Source: Siphonodentalium dalli (taxonomy: Eukaryota; Mollusca; Scaphopoda; Gadilida; Siphonodentaliidae). Taken from it: 64,000 nt of DNA. The notes beneath the pieces are model-generated. The model had not been told where the DNA came from. It was given only the letters and a program-made list of their open reading frames with translations, and made no database searches. Every line of letters begins with the position of its first letter. The first letter of the stretch is position 1. Shown here in pieces: positions 1 to 11,537 of this stretch. The DNA is taken from the NCBI GenBank assembly GCA_032622095.1, contig CP136063.1:93103980-93167979 (forward strand), in the 5' to 3' direction. Made by a program: the position numbers and the translations under genes.

Positions 1-1
1 A

Positions 2-112
2 GAATGTGATGCAGTGAAAATGTCAATATTAAAGTACAAACCGATGCTAGAAAAATTCATGGACGTAACATATGACACTTCTAACGAAAGTGATGACAAT
101 TCGGACGATTAA
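2..112 (+). CDS. 3'-terminal coding exon of an unidentified gene (partial)
   Basis: The reading frame is open from the window edge to a TAA at 110-112, giving about 36 residues. It ends in a very acidic tail (ESDDNSDD). AATAAA lies only 6 bases after the stop and is followed by a GT/G-rich stretch, as expected of a eukaryotic 3' end. The fragment is too short to identify. A C-terminal acidic tail occurs in many nuclear proteins and in some domesticated transposases, but I see no motif that decides. The splice acceptor of this exon lies outside the window. Confidence 0.5.
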   Translation, partial: ECDAVKMSILKYKPMLEKFMDVTYDTSNESDDNSDD

Positions 113-117
113 TTTTC

Positions 118-185
118 AATAAACTTCATCAACATGATATTCTCGTTTTCGTTATATATCTATAAGTTGGGGGGAGAGAGTGTGT
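118..185 (+). terminator. Poly(A) signal AATAAA with GT-rich downstream element
   Basis: AATAAA at 118-123, followed by a G/GT-rich stretch around 167-186. This fits cleavage and polyadenylation of the gene ending at 112. Confidence 0.5.
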
Positions 186-295
186 GGATTATTGGGAATT
201 GTAGAGTGAGAAACGATACGTAATGATAAAAGGTGCATTAAGTGCCCGAAAATTTGACCCTTAAATATTGATCTGTCATTTTAACTTTCAACCAC

Positions 296-625
296 TGCGC
301 TTGTATTGTTAACATTCATTCATAATGAGTGTCCCTTTAGAGTGTCTTGTGTTCCTTTTAATATTCAAACACCAATATTGCATCACGTCCCTTGTTTCGT
401 GTCACTTTAACATTCCACACCGTGCGTGCATTATCCCCCTTTAAGTATGTCATAGCATGGGTACATGTAAGATGGTATAACACTATGCCTATGTCTGTAT
501 CTGTTGTTGGTAAGATGTGAAATATAAATTTCAGTTCATTCGTGTAGTAATTTCGTATATGTTCAACGCTCTTCATTCGTGCGCTTGTATTGTTAACATT
601 CATTCATAATGAGTGTCTCTTTAGA
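296..625. repeat. Pair of 46-bp direct repeats, 284 bp apart
   Basis: The segment at 296-341 (TGCGCTTGTATTGTTAACAT...) recurs at 580-625 with one substitution visible. The roughly 240 bp between them show no gene. It could be a target or terminal repeat of a small insertion, or a local tandem duplication. Confidence 0.6.
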
Positions 626-1276
626 TCGATAAATAAGTTAAAGGTCATTACATTCCACAGTCAAATCTATTGGTGATCGAATTTGATAACTATTTTATTG
701 GAACAACTAAGAGTATTATTCACGTGAGATCAATGAGTCCAATTATTATAAATAATATATTGCAGGCATCGGAGGATACCCGATTGCCACATTTAGTGAT
801 CACGTGATAAACTGATAAAATGTCCAAAGCGTAAGTATGAATGTGGGGCGATAAGTGGTTATTACGTAATGTTGTTATAACAATGACACCGAATCAATTT
901 CTATTATTGAGTGTCTCACGACCTGGATGTATTATGTATGCATGTTTTGGATAACTAATTATCGTGTTAATGCTAACAATGTATGGACATGGGTCCTGTG
1001 AGTATATATGTGCCTGGGTTCATAACCTAACTATTGTAGGCTAGGGCCATGGCTAACATATTGGTGGCTGACCCCAGCTATGTTCTTCATATATAGTAGA
1101 GTTGGTCCGTGACTTACATTATATAACTAGCTGTCTGGGTCTATGGCTTATCTAACTATTATGGCCATGCCTCATATTAAATATAAGCAACAACTGTTCA
1201 ACTCTCACTTTGAATTCCCGATATCTAAACTGATGGACCACAACGGATAAGTGTACCCATATTCTGGTTAGACTCA
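626..1276. other. Non-coding stretch
   Basis: AT-rich with loosely repeated phrases (ctgggtc/ctaactatt near 1000-1160). No exon, RNA gene or clear element is visible. Confidence 0.4.
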
Positions 1277-1720
1277 CACTAACAACATTTATAATTGTTT
1301 TCACCATAAAAACGTTAATACTACCATACTATCAGTCATATGTGCATGTTTGTATTTCGGGTGTGACCCTGGCAACAGTTACCACTCATATAAGTAAGAA
1401 TTATATGGTATTTTTTTCAGCCATCTCAACACTAACAACAACTATTCTAATTGCTTTCAACACAAAAGTGCTATTAGGTGTAGTTTAGTTTCTTAAAGCT
1501 ACCATAATATCAGTCATATGTGCATTTTTAGATTGTGTGTGCGTCCCTAGCAACCGCCACCCCTTGTAAGTAAGTAATATGGCAATTTTTCAGTCAGGTC
1601 AAAACTGACAACAAATATGTTCACCATAAACATGCTACACGACGTAGTTTAGTTTGTTAGAACACGTATAATATCAGTCATATGCATTAATCCGATGCCG
1701 GGTAGTTGCCTAGCAACGGT
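1277..1720. repeat. Three diverged tandem units, about 150-175 bp
   Basis: Units begin near 1277, 1429 and 1602. Each carries the phrases 'cactaacaaca', 'tttcaccataaa', 'atcagtcatatg', 'ccctagcaac' and 'taagtaatatgg' in the same order. Unit 1 lacks the 'gtagtttagttt' portion, which explains its shorter length. There is no coding potential. Confidence 0.65.
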
Positions 1721-2629
1721 TGCTAAGAAGAGCCTGTTGCAAATGACGCCACACGTGAAAATGAGCAGTAGCGTATAATGAACATATGTGTCATGCTTTT
1801 ATCGCCCTTTTCACAGTTGGTGTGTTTTCTACAACAAGCACTTGGACTAGCGGAAGGGCAAAATGTGACGAGAGCCAGTTTAGGGGGTAGGATTATGTTT
1901 TTACAAGTATTGACCACTTATCATAGGTATAGTTGCTAATCCCGCATATTATGTTGGAGGAGTGATATCTGTGCAGTTTTTAAAACAAATTGCTTGCGCC
2001 TACGTAATGAATAGCCCGAGAAATTTGACATCGAATAATACAGATTGTCTGAAAAAATCGTCATTTTTTGGGGTCATTATGTTATTTTATATCCATATCT
2101 GCGAAATTCATTCAAATCCCCCCGTTGAATTTGTATCTCTGGTTCGAGAATTGTGTATTGAACAATATTGAGTACATTTGGTATATGTTTCGGCTGAAAA
2201 ATTGTTATAACATCCCATTATACCTATGATTGTGAAAAATATATAAGTTTTTATTTTTTTATGAAAAAAATTGGTTAACTCCGAAAGCTCAACTCCGATT
2301 TTAGGGGACTTTTCGTGACGCATCCGCGATGTTATGGCCTAAATAATATAAAAAAAATCAGCTTTCCGTGATTTATTTCCTTACTTTTCCCCATTCACGC
2401 CTAATGTGCCTGGACTATTATCTAATATAAGATATAACACTATCGGGTCTGTATGAAATTTTGTGCGCTTAATATCGCAATATTTTGCCTTTAATATCAC
2501 AATAATAAGCGCGACAAATTTTTGGTATTGCGCTATAATCGCGCCTTTTTCGAAATTAAGAGCACTAAATATCGCAATAAAGGCGCGCCTCAATATACCA
2601 ATTCTTCTGACTGGTACTGTATCATATTG
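1721..2629. other. Non-coding stretch with 'taatatcgcaata' motifs
   Basis: At 2469-2600 the phrase 'taatatcgcaata' and close relatives recur, alternating with 'gcgc' boxes. This looks like a short degenerate repeat. Nothing else is recognised. Confidence 0.4.
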
Positions 2630-3130
2630 TAACTCTGGTGTCAATTATCGGACTCCATCGTCCTATAGCATGGTGATAGCACATGCTGGGGAGGAAGGAT
2701 ACCGACATACCATGGGTTTCGTCAGCTCATTTTTACCAGAGTTACAGCCCTTTGTGACTTGCAATTTTTTTATTTTCAGTCCGTAGGAATTGTTAAGCTT
2801 GTAACTCAAGCAGATTTGGTTGTGCATTGGTATGGTGATATATAACACAGAGTGAGGGAAAGGATACCTATGCACATGCTACATGTTTCGTCCATCAATT
2901 TTACCAAAGTTGCAGCTCTCTATTGACTTTGAATTTTTATGTCTGTATGAAAATTTCGATCATCGGATTTGGTTGTGCTCTGGTATATTGATAGCACAAT
3001 TTAGGGGGAAAGGATACCCACTTCATGGATTTAAAAAAAAAAAAAAATCTATACATATACACATATTTAGTATTTTCCACTCTCTAAACTGAGAGTCGGG
3101 GCAAATGCCACGGTTGGTGTATAACTTGTT
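2630..3130 (+). repeat. Dispersed repeat, copy A of the 'gataggaaaggataccc' family
   Basis: It contains two internally related half units ('ggtatggtgatagcac ... aaggatacc ... tttcgtc ... ccagagttacagccc'). The same order of phrases recurs at 54640-54980 in the same orientation, ending in both places with 'ccactctctaaac...ggggca...atgcca'. An A-run at 3032-3046 lies inside. It is probably a transposon or SINE-like element of unknown class. Confidence 0.6.
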
Positions 3131-3263
3131 ATATAATGAAAATATCCTGAACATAGGGTAAAAGGGAAACACAGCTTGCATATATATGGGGATCAATACT
3201 GTATGAATGGCCGAGGTTCCGGACCGGAAGCATCGGTAGGGACCCCGAAGCTGCAGAAGAGCT

Positions 3264-3409
3264 ACAGTAACGCCCTAATTAATCGACTCTCTAAGGCGAG
3301 AGCTTTCCGATGAATGGCAACAAGCCATATTTCCGACTAAATCCTGAAAAGTTACCCCCATAATTCTGCTGTGGTTAGAGAGTCGATTAATTAGGGCATT
3401 ACTGTATGT
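3264..3409. mobile_element. MITE with 30-bp TIRs and TA flanks (Tc1/mariner-like)
   Basis: The left end CAGTAACGCCCTAATTAATC is matched in inverted orientation by the right end ...GATTAATTAGGGCATTACTG. The TIR is about 30 bp with one mismatch. Both ends abut TA, and the termini read CAGT/ACTG. A TA target and CAGT ends are typical of Tc1/mariner MITEs. Length is 146 bp and there is no transposase. Confidence 0.75.
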
Positions 3410-4029
3410 GTGTGTTTTTATAAAACGGATTTCGTATAGTGTATATATTTTGGGCAAAACAATTTGTTGTTTCAACCAAACATTTGATATCCCATTGTCG
3501 CCTATACATACTATATATATATGTTAATTATTCGTTGTCTGGGCCCATTAGTCACAGATGTCCGGACTGCGCCGCACTAGTCAACGGAACAACGTTTGTT
3601 ATCGTCTGAAGTGAGAATAACCGCATGCACTTGCGACATCTTGCTGTTGAGTGCAAACGTCTGCTTTGTGTTTGCAACTGTATAAGACATTGACCTCCGC
3701 TCTGTGTGTGGTACAGATATACTCCAGATTAGGTCATGCGAATGCATGGTGAGTGATTTAGTATGCAGACTGAGGCCAATTTCGAAACATTTTATTGCTG
3801 AATAGAACAGGTTCATGGACACACGGCAAGGTTTATTACGCGAAATGAAATGAAAAATATAATTTGTAAGTCTTATATTTCAATTTTATTGACATTTTTC
3901 GTTCTGCAGCCCACTGGGGGTTGGAATCGGAGACGGCCGAGTCGGACGCCGGTTCGTTAATTAGGTGTTGGTTGTTTTTGTTATTTTAACGGAATTCTGA
4001 GTTGGTCATTCGCGAAACCAATATATTTT
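3410..4029. other. Non-coding stretch
   Basis: There is an 81-codon open frame on the minus strand, but it has no recognisable motif or splice context. No other feature is seen. Confidence 0.4.
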
Positions 4030-4365
4030 ATCTATATCTATATTTGCGAATGTCTGTCTGTCTGTCTGTCTGTGTTCTATAGAAATTCACAGGGGACCAT
4101 CTAGATGGCACCAAAGGGGTCTACTAGGGGTAACTTTTTACGAGAAAGATAATGGTGAGGGTTAGGATTTTCTAAAGTGACGCAGTTGTTGTCAGAGTCT
4201 ATATCTATATTTGCGAATGTCTGTATGTCTGTCTGTCTGTGTTCTATAGAAATTCACAGGGGACCATCTAGATGGCACCAAAGGGGTCTACTAGGGGTAA
4301 CTTTTTACGAGAAAGATAATGGTGATGGTTAGGAATTTCTAAAGTTACGCCGTTGTTGTCAGAGG
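4030..4365 (-). repeat. 168-bp tandem duplication with (TCTG)n
   Basis: 4030-4197 and 4198-4365 are near-identical. Each starts 'ctatatctatatttgcgaatg', runs through a TCTG microsatellite, and continues 'accatctagatggcaccaaa'. Read on the minus strand this is a 3' tail of (CAGA)n type, as in some RTE-like retroposons, which is why the minus strand is given. A third, shorter relative of the body lies at 4551-4640. Confidence 0.65.
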
Positions 4366-4690
4366 CAGAAAATGGGGAGGGGCAGAAAAAAATATGTCGC
4401 CGATTGCCACGAAACTTATATATAATCATCCCCATGATATAATGAATATGATGGTGTGGTTTAAATATGTCAAGAGTGGCGCCGTTCGAGTCAGGGGTGC
4501 ACGGAGGGGGAGAGAGGCACAAAAATTGATAAACTAAGTTTAGCGTCGAGGGACGTACATCTAGATGGCAACAAACGGTCTACTATGGGTAACTTTTTAC
4601 GAGAAAGATAATGGTGCGGGTTAGAATTTTCTAAAGTGACGCCGTTGTTAGGGGCAGAAAATGGGGAGGGGTCAGGGGGGTCGCACAAAA
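4366..4690. repeat. Left part of the 142/284-bp tandem repeat
   Basis: 4398-4535 matches the A-type unit of the array at 5822-6850 ('ccgattgccacgaaac ... tatgatggtgtggtttaaatatgtcaagagtggcgcc'). The 4.69-5.77 kb insert therefore separates parts of a single repeat domain. Confidence 0.6.
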
Positions 4691-4696
4691 GTTTTA

Positions 4697-5776
4697 TCAT
4701 ACAGGGCCGGGATGGGTGGGTCCGAAGAGGCCCGAAAAAATGAGTTTGTGCAAATTTTTTTCTATTCACATTTTTGCCCTTGTTTTACGTTGTTTTCAAA
4801 TATGTTCATTAATAATTGTGTTCTAAGGCAGGTTATGGCCTTTACATGCACTTAGGAACAGGGTAGGTATAAGATATAAGTAATACAGGGGAGATCTTCC
4901 ACAAACATACCTATATCGGGCGGGTGGGTGCATCTCAGAGGCCTGACAAAAATTGTTTGTGAAATATTTTTTCAACCCACATTATGGACATTGTTTTAAG
5001 TTGTTTTCACTAATAAATGTGTTCTAACATAGATTATGACCTTAACCAACACTTAAGAACATGTGTAGGTATAGGATAAAGCACTCTCTGGTGCCAAATA
5101 AATGTGATGACTGAATAGGAGTGCTGGTTTGCATTTCACCTCAAATTAATATTGAATAGTGCCTGATAGTGCTGGCATTTTCACTCTGGCATGTCTAATG
5201 ACCAAAATAATACTAGTGCTGCAGAGTGCTGGCTAACAAAATACCTCAAATAAAAAAATAAAGCATGCCAGCCTGTTTATTTGGCTCCAAAGAGTGATAC
5301 TTATATACTATATAACTGTCATTGCAGGTGTGGCAATAAGGTGTTCTGATATGATGGTTGGTGGCACCTTTTTGGGAACCACAGTGAAGAAGTAATTAAT
5401 TAGTAACTGGACTATTTATGTAAAAATTAAACACAATGTTGGCTTATTGGCACTATAAATATTACCTCATAATATCTGTGCATACTGTAGAATAAAACAC
5501 TTTTTATTTCAAAATGTATTTTTCAATGTCGAAAACATCATAACCGTTGATAGTTTTTCAATTGTTTGAACACTTGGAATCTGCCAGAAACGGACCAATT
5601 TAAAACTTACCTTTGATTCTGTTTGATTTGGTCTTGAATAGATTTAAAATGATTTTTTTCTTATTTTAGGGGGTGGGTCCAAATAAATCAGGCGAAAAAA
5701 ATATTTTTTTTGCACAAAAAGGGTGGGTGGGTAGCAAAAGGGCTGTAAATTTAGTTTTGGGCCCTGTATGTGTAAA
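4697..5776. mobile_element. Inserted element with ATACAGGGCC ends (hAT-like, tentative)
   Basis: The ends are 'atacagggccgggatgggtg' and '...ttgggccctgtat', giving TIRs of about 10-12 bp that start CAGGG, as in many hAT elements. It interrupts the tandem repeat between 'cgcacaaaagtttta' and 'ctcacgaccccc'. A sub-terminal phrase 'gggtgggtcc...gaaaaaa...tgca' occurs at both ends in direct orientation. An internal unit of about 200 bp is duplicated ('gttttacgttgttttca' near 4779 and 'gttttaagttgttttca' near 4992). No transposase or clean 8-bp target duplication is visible. Confidence 0.5.
5082..5296. mobile_element. Foldback MITE nested in the hAT-like insert
   Basis: The left end CACTCTCTGGTGCCAAATAA is inverted at the right end (...TTTATTTGGCTCCAAAGAGTG), with about two mismatches in 20. 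Internal 'agtgctgg' phrases repeat. Size is 215 bp. Confidence 0.65.
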
Positions 5777-5799
5777 TTTTCTCACGACCCCCCCCCCCC

Positions 5800-6850
5800 C
5801 TGGAGGGGTAGAAAAAATGTTTGCCGCCGATTGCCACGAAACTTTTATATAATCGTTCCCATTATATTAGGAATCTAATGGTGTTGTTTAAATATGTCAA
5901 ATGTGGCGCAATTCGCGCCAGGGATGCACGAAAGGGGAGAGGGGCACCAAAATTGATAAAAATAATTTTAGCGCCGATTTCGACCAAATTGATATATATT
6001 CTGTTCTATGATACAAGGAATCTAATTGTGCGATTTATAGACTCCAAATTGCTGTCGTTTGGATGAAAGATTGTGGGAGGGGCACTCAATTTTATAAGAA
6101 TTGGTTTAGTCCCGATTGCCAACACATTTTATACAATATCATTCCCATGGTATGAGGAGTCTAATGGTGTGGCTTAAATCTGTCAAAAGTGGCGTCATTC
6201 GAGTCAGGGTTGAACTGAAAGTCAGAGGGGCACCAGAATTGATACGCAATAATTTTAGCCCCAATTTCCACCAAAGTGATACGCATTATTATCCATAATA
6301 CGAAGAGTCTGATTGTGTGACGCCATGTTGGTGCTGTTTGTGTGAGAGATGGGGGTTAGTGGGCACTAAATGTGATCAAAATTGGTTCACTAAACTTATC
6401 AATAATCATATTGATATCATAATGATATCAGGAGTCTAATTGTGTGGTTTAAGGATGTCACAAGCTGTCACAAGCGGGGCCATTCGAATCAGGATGCATA
6501 GAGGGTGAAAGGAACACATAAAACACGAACAACATGTTTAGCGCTGATTTCCACCAGATTGATACATATTCTCCGTGATACGAGAAATCTAATCGTGTGG
6601 TTTAGATACGCCAAATTGGTGCAGTTTGGATGAGAGATTTGATATGATTTTATACGAATTTGTATACTCGCCAATTTTATACAAAAACTTATACAAAATC
6701 ATCCACATGGTCTAATGGGGTGGCTTTAAGCTGTCAAAAGTGGTGTCATTCGAGTCAGGGGGCACTGAAAGGGAGAGGGGCACCAACATTGATAAAAATA
6801 ATTTTAGCGCCGATTTCCACCAAATTAATACTCATGTTCGAACCCATGCA
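5800..6850. repeat. Higher-order tandem array: alternating A/B units, dimer about 284 bp
   Basis: A-type units ('cgattgccacgaaac') start near 5825, 6108, 6390 and 6668. B-type units ('cgatttccaccaaattgata') start near 5972, 6258, 6542 and 6810. Spacing within each type is 268-286 bp. A and B share the core 'gagtctaatggtgtggttta', so a unit of about 142 bp was dimerised before amplification. Several open frames here are by-products of the repeat. Confidence 0.7.
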
Positions 6851-7022
6851 AGTCTAAGATCCATGTGCGAATATAAGGCCACTGACTATAGACAGTACGA
6901 TACATGCGCTGATTCGCCCACCCCACCACAGCCGCTATCCAGCATCCCTGCAATTATCAACGAGATGGTACATAATTATAGGCCAATTATTAATCCGGCC
7001 CTTTTTATGGTATTTACTTCCC

Positions 7023-7260
7023 TTAAAGGGATACTGTACATTAATCCGACCATTTATGGGAATCAATATTGAATTTAGGACTGGAGTCATTAATTTATTT
7101 TCATTATAATGACCATGCTGTTTGCATCGTTCATAAAGCACATGAGTGTATTTTGCACTAATTCATGGTTCAAATTCATTCATTTGTTGCATATATTCTG
7201 TTGAGTTTAAAAGGAGATGGTCCCATAAATGGCCGGATTTAGGGTACAGTCCACCTTTAA
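7023..7260. mobile_element. TTAA-flanked MITE, family E (copy 1)
   Basis: TTAA at 7023-7026 is followed by AGGGATACTGTACATTAATC. The right end reads ...GGGTACAGTCCACCTTTAA, with TTAA at 7257-7260. Internal landmarks ('ttcattataatgaccatg', 'gcaaaatac/gtattttgc', 'gaatgaatttgaacc' in inverted form) match the copy at 16727-17054. The left arm is shortened relative to that copy. Confidence 0.7.
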
Positions 7261-7819
7261 GGATTAATATACACCGAAAATCTATGCAGCGTATCAATGA
7301 TAACACTGGTTCTAATCCTTCACCATCAATAGGGATCAGCTCACATTGTTGGTGTATTCAGTATAATTTATTGAGCTGTATTGGGATGCATTGTTAATGC
7401 AATTACCACCAACGAGATGTACACTATATTATTACATGATCCTACCCTTATTCCAGTCAATAAACCCATTCTATCAATGGTCATATTAAACGTTCGTTTA
7501 ATAACAGGAAATAGTGCCAGGTGACCTTTGACTTCCGGTTTGTCGTCTGTTTACATTCCGTACGCTACGTCTCAAATACTATGGCTTCCAATATTGTTCC
7601 AACAAACTATAACGGTTGAAGAGTTTGAAAAGTTAAGTCATTAAATATACGCTATTAAATACGTCAAAGAGTCTTCATTTATCTGTGAATATTTCTTTAT
7701 ACGGACAAAAAACTTAAGTGAAACGTCATCTCATGCCTTATAGAAGCCGATGTTAGTTTCACGTCCTATTTGTTGATTTAAGTATCTGTTTGTCGAGGTT
7801 TTGGATCATCTAATAAATA
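7261..7819. other. Non-coding stretch
   Basis: No exon, RNA gene or repeat recognised. Confidence 0.4.
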
Positions 7820-7932
7820 GAATCTACAACTAGTCCCCAGCTTATAGCGGAATTTACAAAACGAGTCCATTATATTAGGTCTGGACACGTTTTGTAAATT
7901 CCGCCATAAACTGGGGACGAGTTGTAGATCCT
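7820..7932. mobile_element. Foldback MITE, 113 bp
   Basis: Arms of about 50 bp (ATCTACAACTAGTCCCCAGC ... inverted as ...TGGGGACGAGTTGTAGAT) are roughly 90% complementary around a short loop at about 7876. The RNA would fold into one long hairpin. No clear target duplication. Confidence 0.7.
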
Positions 7933-9181
7933 CTATATATTTCCTAATGCGCTGCAAACAATGATCGTTCGTCTCGATCACTGATGAGTGCAGATATATT
8001 TCAACGTCTATATTGGTATACACATTTAGTACATATGTAAATATTTCATGTATTTGTTGACCTATTCTGGTGTTATGTTCGTGAAACCTGCATGAAATGA
8101 CTTGGAATTTTACTTTTTATTTCGAAAGGTTTTTTGTTCCAACTCATTGTATAATGGCAAGGTGCATATTGTCTTTCATGATGTCCGTGGTGGTAAATCG
8201 TAGGAATTAACAGGGTTATAGAGGTAAAATATATATATTTATTGATACAAAAATATATTTTATGGAAATATGTGTATATAATTGATCAGATCTATAGACA
8301 TTTAACTTAGTTAACCATGCAGAAACATTTAGTTTGCGAGAGAGTTACAATAATGGTGTTTTAGAGATTTGGAGGATAACGTGTACACGGAGTAATCAAA
8401 CAAAGTTGAAACAACGACCACTATAATAACAATAATTCTATGAAATTAATCATTCCTGGCCAGTAGCCATGCAACCGAATTGGTTGCTATGTACAACCGC
8501 TGCCCAACACAAGGCTTAAATGTGACTGTTTGATAAAATTTGAATTTGTTTCAATGATATATTCCGAAGAGTTTTGTTGAAATTAAAGGCTCACTTAATT
8601 TTCGAACCTCCAGATTACTTTATATAAAATATATGCCATGTTATGTATCATTTGAAAGAGGAAGCTCCAAAACATTGTATTATCAACTTATCCGGTGTAA
8701 TAAACTGTGGACATGTTGTTTTTGTTGAGTTGCCAATGCGTTTTGTCGTCACGATTGAAGTAAAAATCAGTATTATTTTCAATGCAGGGGAATAACTCTA
8801 TATATTAAAGATAGAGTTCTTCCTCTTTCGTTGAAACATTTTGAATTCTGTTGCATTCTGGGTGCCAGAGGGGGGAAGTTTTCAGCTGTTTTCTATTTCT
8901 CTGTGGGCATCTTCTGAGACACAGATGTTTCAAATAGTGATGAATTATAATATTTTAATCATATTTTATGGCATAGATTGTTATTAAAACCGTATATCAA
9001 GTCACTATAAACAAAATAATCGGAGACTCGAAAATTAAGTGGACCTTTAACAACTAATATAATCTTCGTTTTTTAACAATTACAAGAGGCAGTGCTATTT
9101 GTGTAAGTAATAAATAAACCTGATTCCAAAAACCGAGGCATCAACAAATCTTCAATACTTATTCCAAGGCTGAACATTCAG
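7933..9181. other. Non-coding stretch
   Basis: Apart from a small perfect stem (AACTCTAT/ATAGAGTT near 8790-8818), I see nothing. Confidence 0.4.
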
Positions 9182-9311
9182 TGACTGACCACATATCCGA
9201 GTCCCTGGCAAATGTGTTCCTCAACACCTAGAGTACGATCTAGCATAAGACGTATACTATAGTGCTCTAAGTATCGACGAAAACATTGCCAGGGAACTAC
9301 ATGACTGACCA
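9182..9311. mobile_element. Small foldback with flanking 10-bp direct repeats
   Basis: Inverted arms at 9202-9233 and about 9265-9295 (TCCCTGGCAAATGTGTTC against ...AAACATTGCCAGGGA). The 10-mer TGACTGACCA occurs just outside on both sides (9182-9191, 9302-9311) in direct orientation, possibly a target duplication. The gaps of 6-10 bp between arms and direct repeats are unexplained. Confidence 0.5.
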
Positions 9312-9563
9312 GTTACAGTGGTTTTCCAAAAGGGTACTATCCATGAATATTTCTAACGTGATTCTAGAGAAATGTTGATATCACACGCTTCCAGAGTCAC
9401 GGTAGCTTTCTTCACGCTCTGTGTCAATGTTATTCTTCAAATCGTTATTGAGGGGTCATTGCGGTCCACGTTAATATGAACATTCAAAGAAATTGCAGCA
9501 TATAACAACACGCATGCATGTATCTTACACAACATAAACATAGCAAACAGTAAACCATCTAAA

Positions 9564-9715
9564 CTATACATAAAACATCCGATTGTGAGTGTTTTTGTCT
9601 GGCTCTTCTTTGTCTTTTGGCCAGATGCCCATTGGGTTGGCATTATCTATTGCACCAGTGGTTTGCATATCTCCGAGCGGCTCACTGCATACTCGCGTCT
9701 CGTCGGTTGTCGATG
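9564..9715 (-). CDS. Candidate terminal coding exon, unidentified (weak)
   Basis: On the minus strand a pyrimidine-rich acceptor ('ctatcttatttcag') at 9716-9730 opens a frame of about 50 residues (TTDETRVCSEPLGDMQTT...) ending in TAG. The composition (acidic, with a K/E/D run) is protein-like, but there is no known motif, no upstream exon I can pair with it, and no poly(A) signal nearby. The full frame from an upstream ATG (9758) would add a hydrophobic leader resembling a signal peptide; this could equally be translation through the intron end. It may be spurious. Confidence 0.2.
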
Positions 9716-9810
9716 CTGAAATAAGATAGACGGTAAGAGTTATACATCTTGACAGCATAACGGTTTTGTGCAGTCAATTATTTCCAGCATTTACAACTGG
9801 CATTTATATA

Positions 9811-10111
9811 TTAACCCTTTCACGACGGGATCTGCGCTGCATCATCCTGCATGGTGCAGCATTAGATATACAGTGTCAGTGCTCACCAAGTGAGCCTCGC
9901 ATATATAAGAGAATGCACTGGCTTAAAAGTTAAGGTAAATATTGTAAGGTAATTTATTCTCTTATATATGCGAGGCTTACAAGGTCAAGGCAAATATTGT
10001 TAGGCCAATTTATATATGCGATGTTTCCTATGGGAGACTCGCAAATATAAGAGAATTGACACAGGGTTTTCTAAAAAAAATATCAAGAAACTCCAGTCAC
10101 GGAAGGGTTAA
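9811..10111. mobile_element. TTAA-flanked MITE, family C (copy 1)
   Basis: TTAA at 9811-9814, then CCCTTTCACGACGGG. The right end reads ...CCAGTCACGGAAGGG, then TTAA at 10108-10111. The interior carries several copies of 'ctcgcatatataagagaat' in both orientations. Related copies lie at 15479-15728 and 53660-53811. Confidence 0.75.
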
Positions 10112-10986
10112 GGTTTTCTGTAAAGTTCAGGCTACATTTTACGATATTTATTTTTTATTTCATTTCGATTTTATAGTTAAGAAAATAGCACGAATCAGCC
10201 GAAAAGTGCTGGCTTGAACTGGCTATCATAGATACTTCATATCTACATATATTTCGTCTATTTTCGATAATTGTAATTAGAACACACTGTAATCCATGTG
10301 CTTTCCCCCACTACAGTATTTTTTTAGTCGCATATATTCAAGGCTAAAAAAAAATCGATATGCATTATTCTAGTACACTACAATACGAACGTGTCTTGAA
10401 AATTAATTTTATATACAAGAACAACACATCTGAGGTTGTAATTGACCGGAAAGGGGAACCGCATCTTGAAAAGAAGAAAATAATTAACTCACCAGACAGT
10501 CATCTCGGTCAGAAAGCAATATCTCTGGATGCCACGTGGTCGTGACGTATACATATAGTGATGTTCTCTCCCTTTCCCTGGGATTAAGCAAACTGTACCG
10601 ACTTCACCTCCAATATGACTTTTCGTCCCTGCTAGCATCGTGTCCCTTTAACTGATTAGAGTATCAGCGCCTGCACTGAATTACATTTGCTGGAACAGCA
10701 CATTCTCGATCAGTATGTACAGTGTGTTATATTCAACGTCTCTTGTAAATATATACAGACTGTTGTTGGTGAAAGGCGATCAACACCTCCAATTGAGATT
10801 ACGTCCATCCTTTGTGGATTAAGTATTGTATTGAGACACCAGTGCGGCATCAAGTCCATGGTGAATATCATTCATGATGCTCCCTCAGTCATCAGACGAA
10901 CGATTAGTGAATCGAGTCCGGCTCGTCATCACGTGATGCGTGACGTCATTCAGTGTTACCAGCCACTAAATATCAAATGAGTTAAT
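10112..10986. other. 3' flank of the GNAT gene
   Basis: Holds the presumed 3' UTR of the minus-strand gene. I see no canonical AATAAA on the minus strand close to its stop. No other gene. Confidence 0.4.
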
Positions 10987-11537
10987 TCAACGAAGATTCA
11001 TATGATATATTACAGTCCCCACACGCTGGCCATTGCTCAACTGACCACCATCCGGCAAGTTAGCTACTCGTTTAAATGTCAATATTTTCTCGAGCATATT
11101 AATCATCTGCTTATTGTTATCAAAAGTGTCAACATACATGCCCTGGTAACCAAGATTCTTAGCAAAGTCGACGCATAATCGAAGACAAATTTCCCCAAGT
11201 CCTTTTCCGCGGTAGGCCTTCTTCACGATAAGGAATGGATCTGCGTGCGTTTTACCGCGGTAAAATCGGCTCTGAGTTATAATAATGGACGCCACAAGAT
11301 CGCCCGTTTCCATGGCAACGAGAGCATAGAAGACGCCTCCTTTGATTTCGTCTCTGAATTCTTCTTCCGATTCGAATTCGTTAACTCCGTAGCCCTCTCC
11401 GTGGTCCACGGCATCCTCTATCATGTGATATGTCTCGGTAATCTGCTCCTCCGTCATCTCCTGGACGATGACAATCGTATCGTCTTTCAGTGACATCCTC
11501 AGGTTCTCTTCTGGTTGCAAAATCATTTGCTCAAATG
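10987..11537 (-). CDS. GNAT-family N-acetyltransferase (coding exon)
   Basis: The frame runs from ATG at 11526 to TGA at 10987-10989, 179 residues. That is the usual length for a single GNAT domain, which transfers an acetyl group from acetyl-CoA to an amine. Motif A is clear: a beta strand, then Y-R-G-K-G-L-G at residues 105-111 (the R/Q-x-x-G-x-G/A pyrophosphate-binding loop), followed by a helix (EICLRLCVDFAKNLG). Motif B follows, with YVDTFDNNKQMINMLEKI at about 131-148 and the typical 'F.RV' strand after it. The N-terminal half (residues 14-90) fits the first strands and helices. An acceptor (TTATTTTTCAG) sits just before 11537, so the exon begins 11 bases upstream of ATG1 and a 5' UTR exon probably lies at higher coordinates. 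Met11 (MSLKDD...) is an alternative start. Substrate cannot be predicted. Neighbours on both sides are MITEs. No frameshift or missing key residue is seen, so it is likely functional. Confidence 0.85.
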
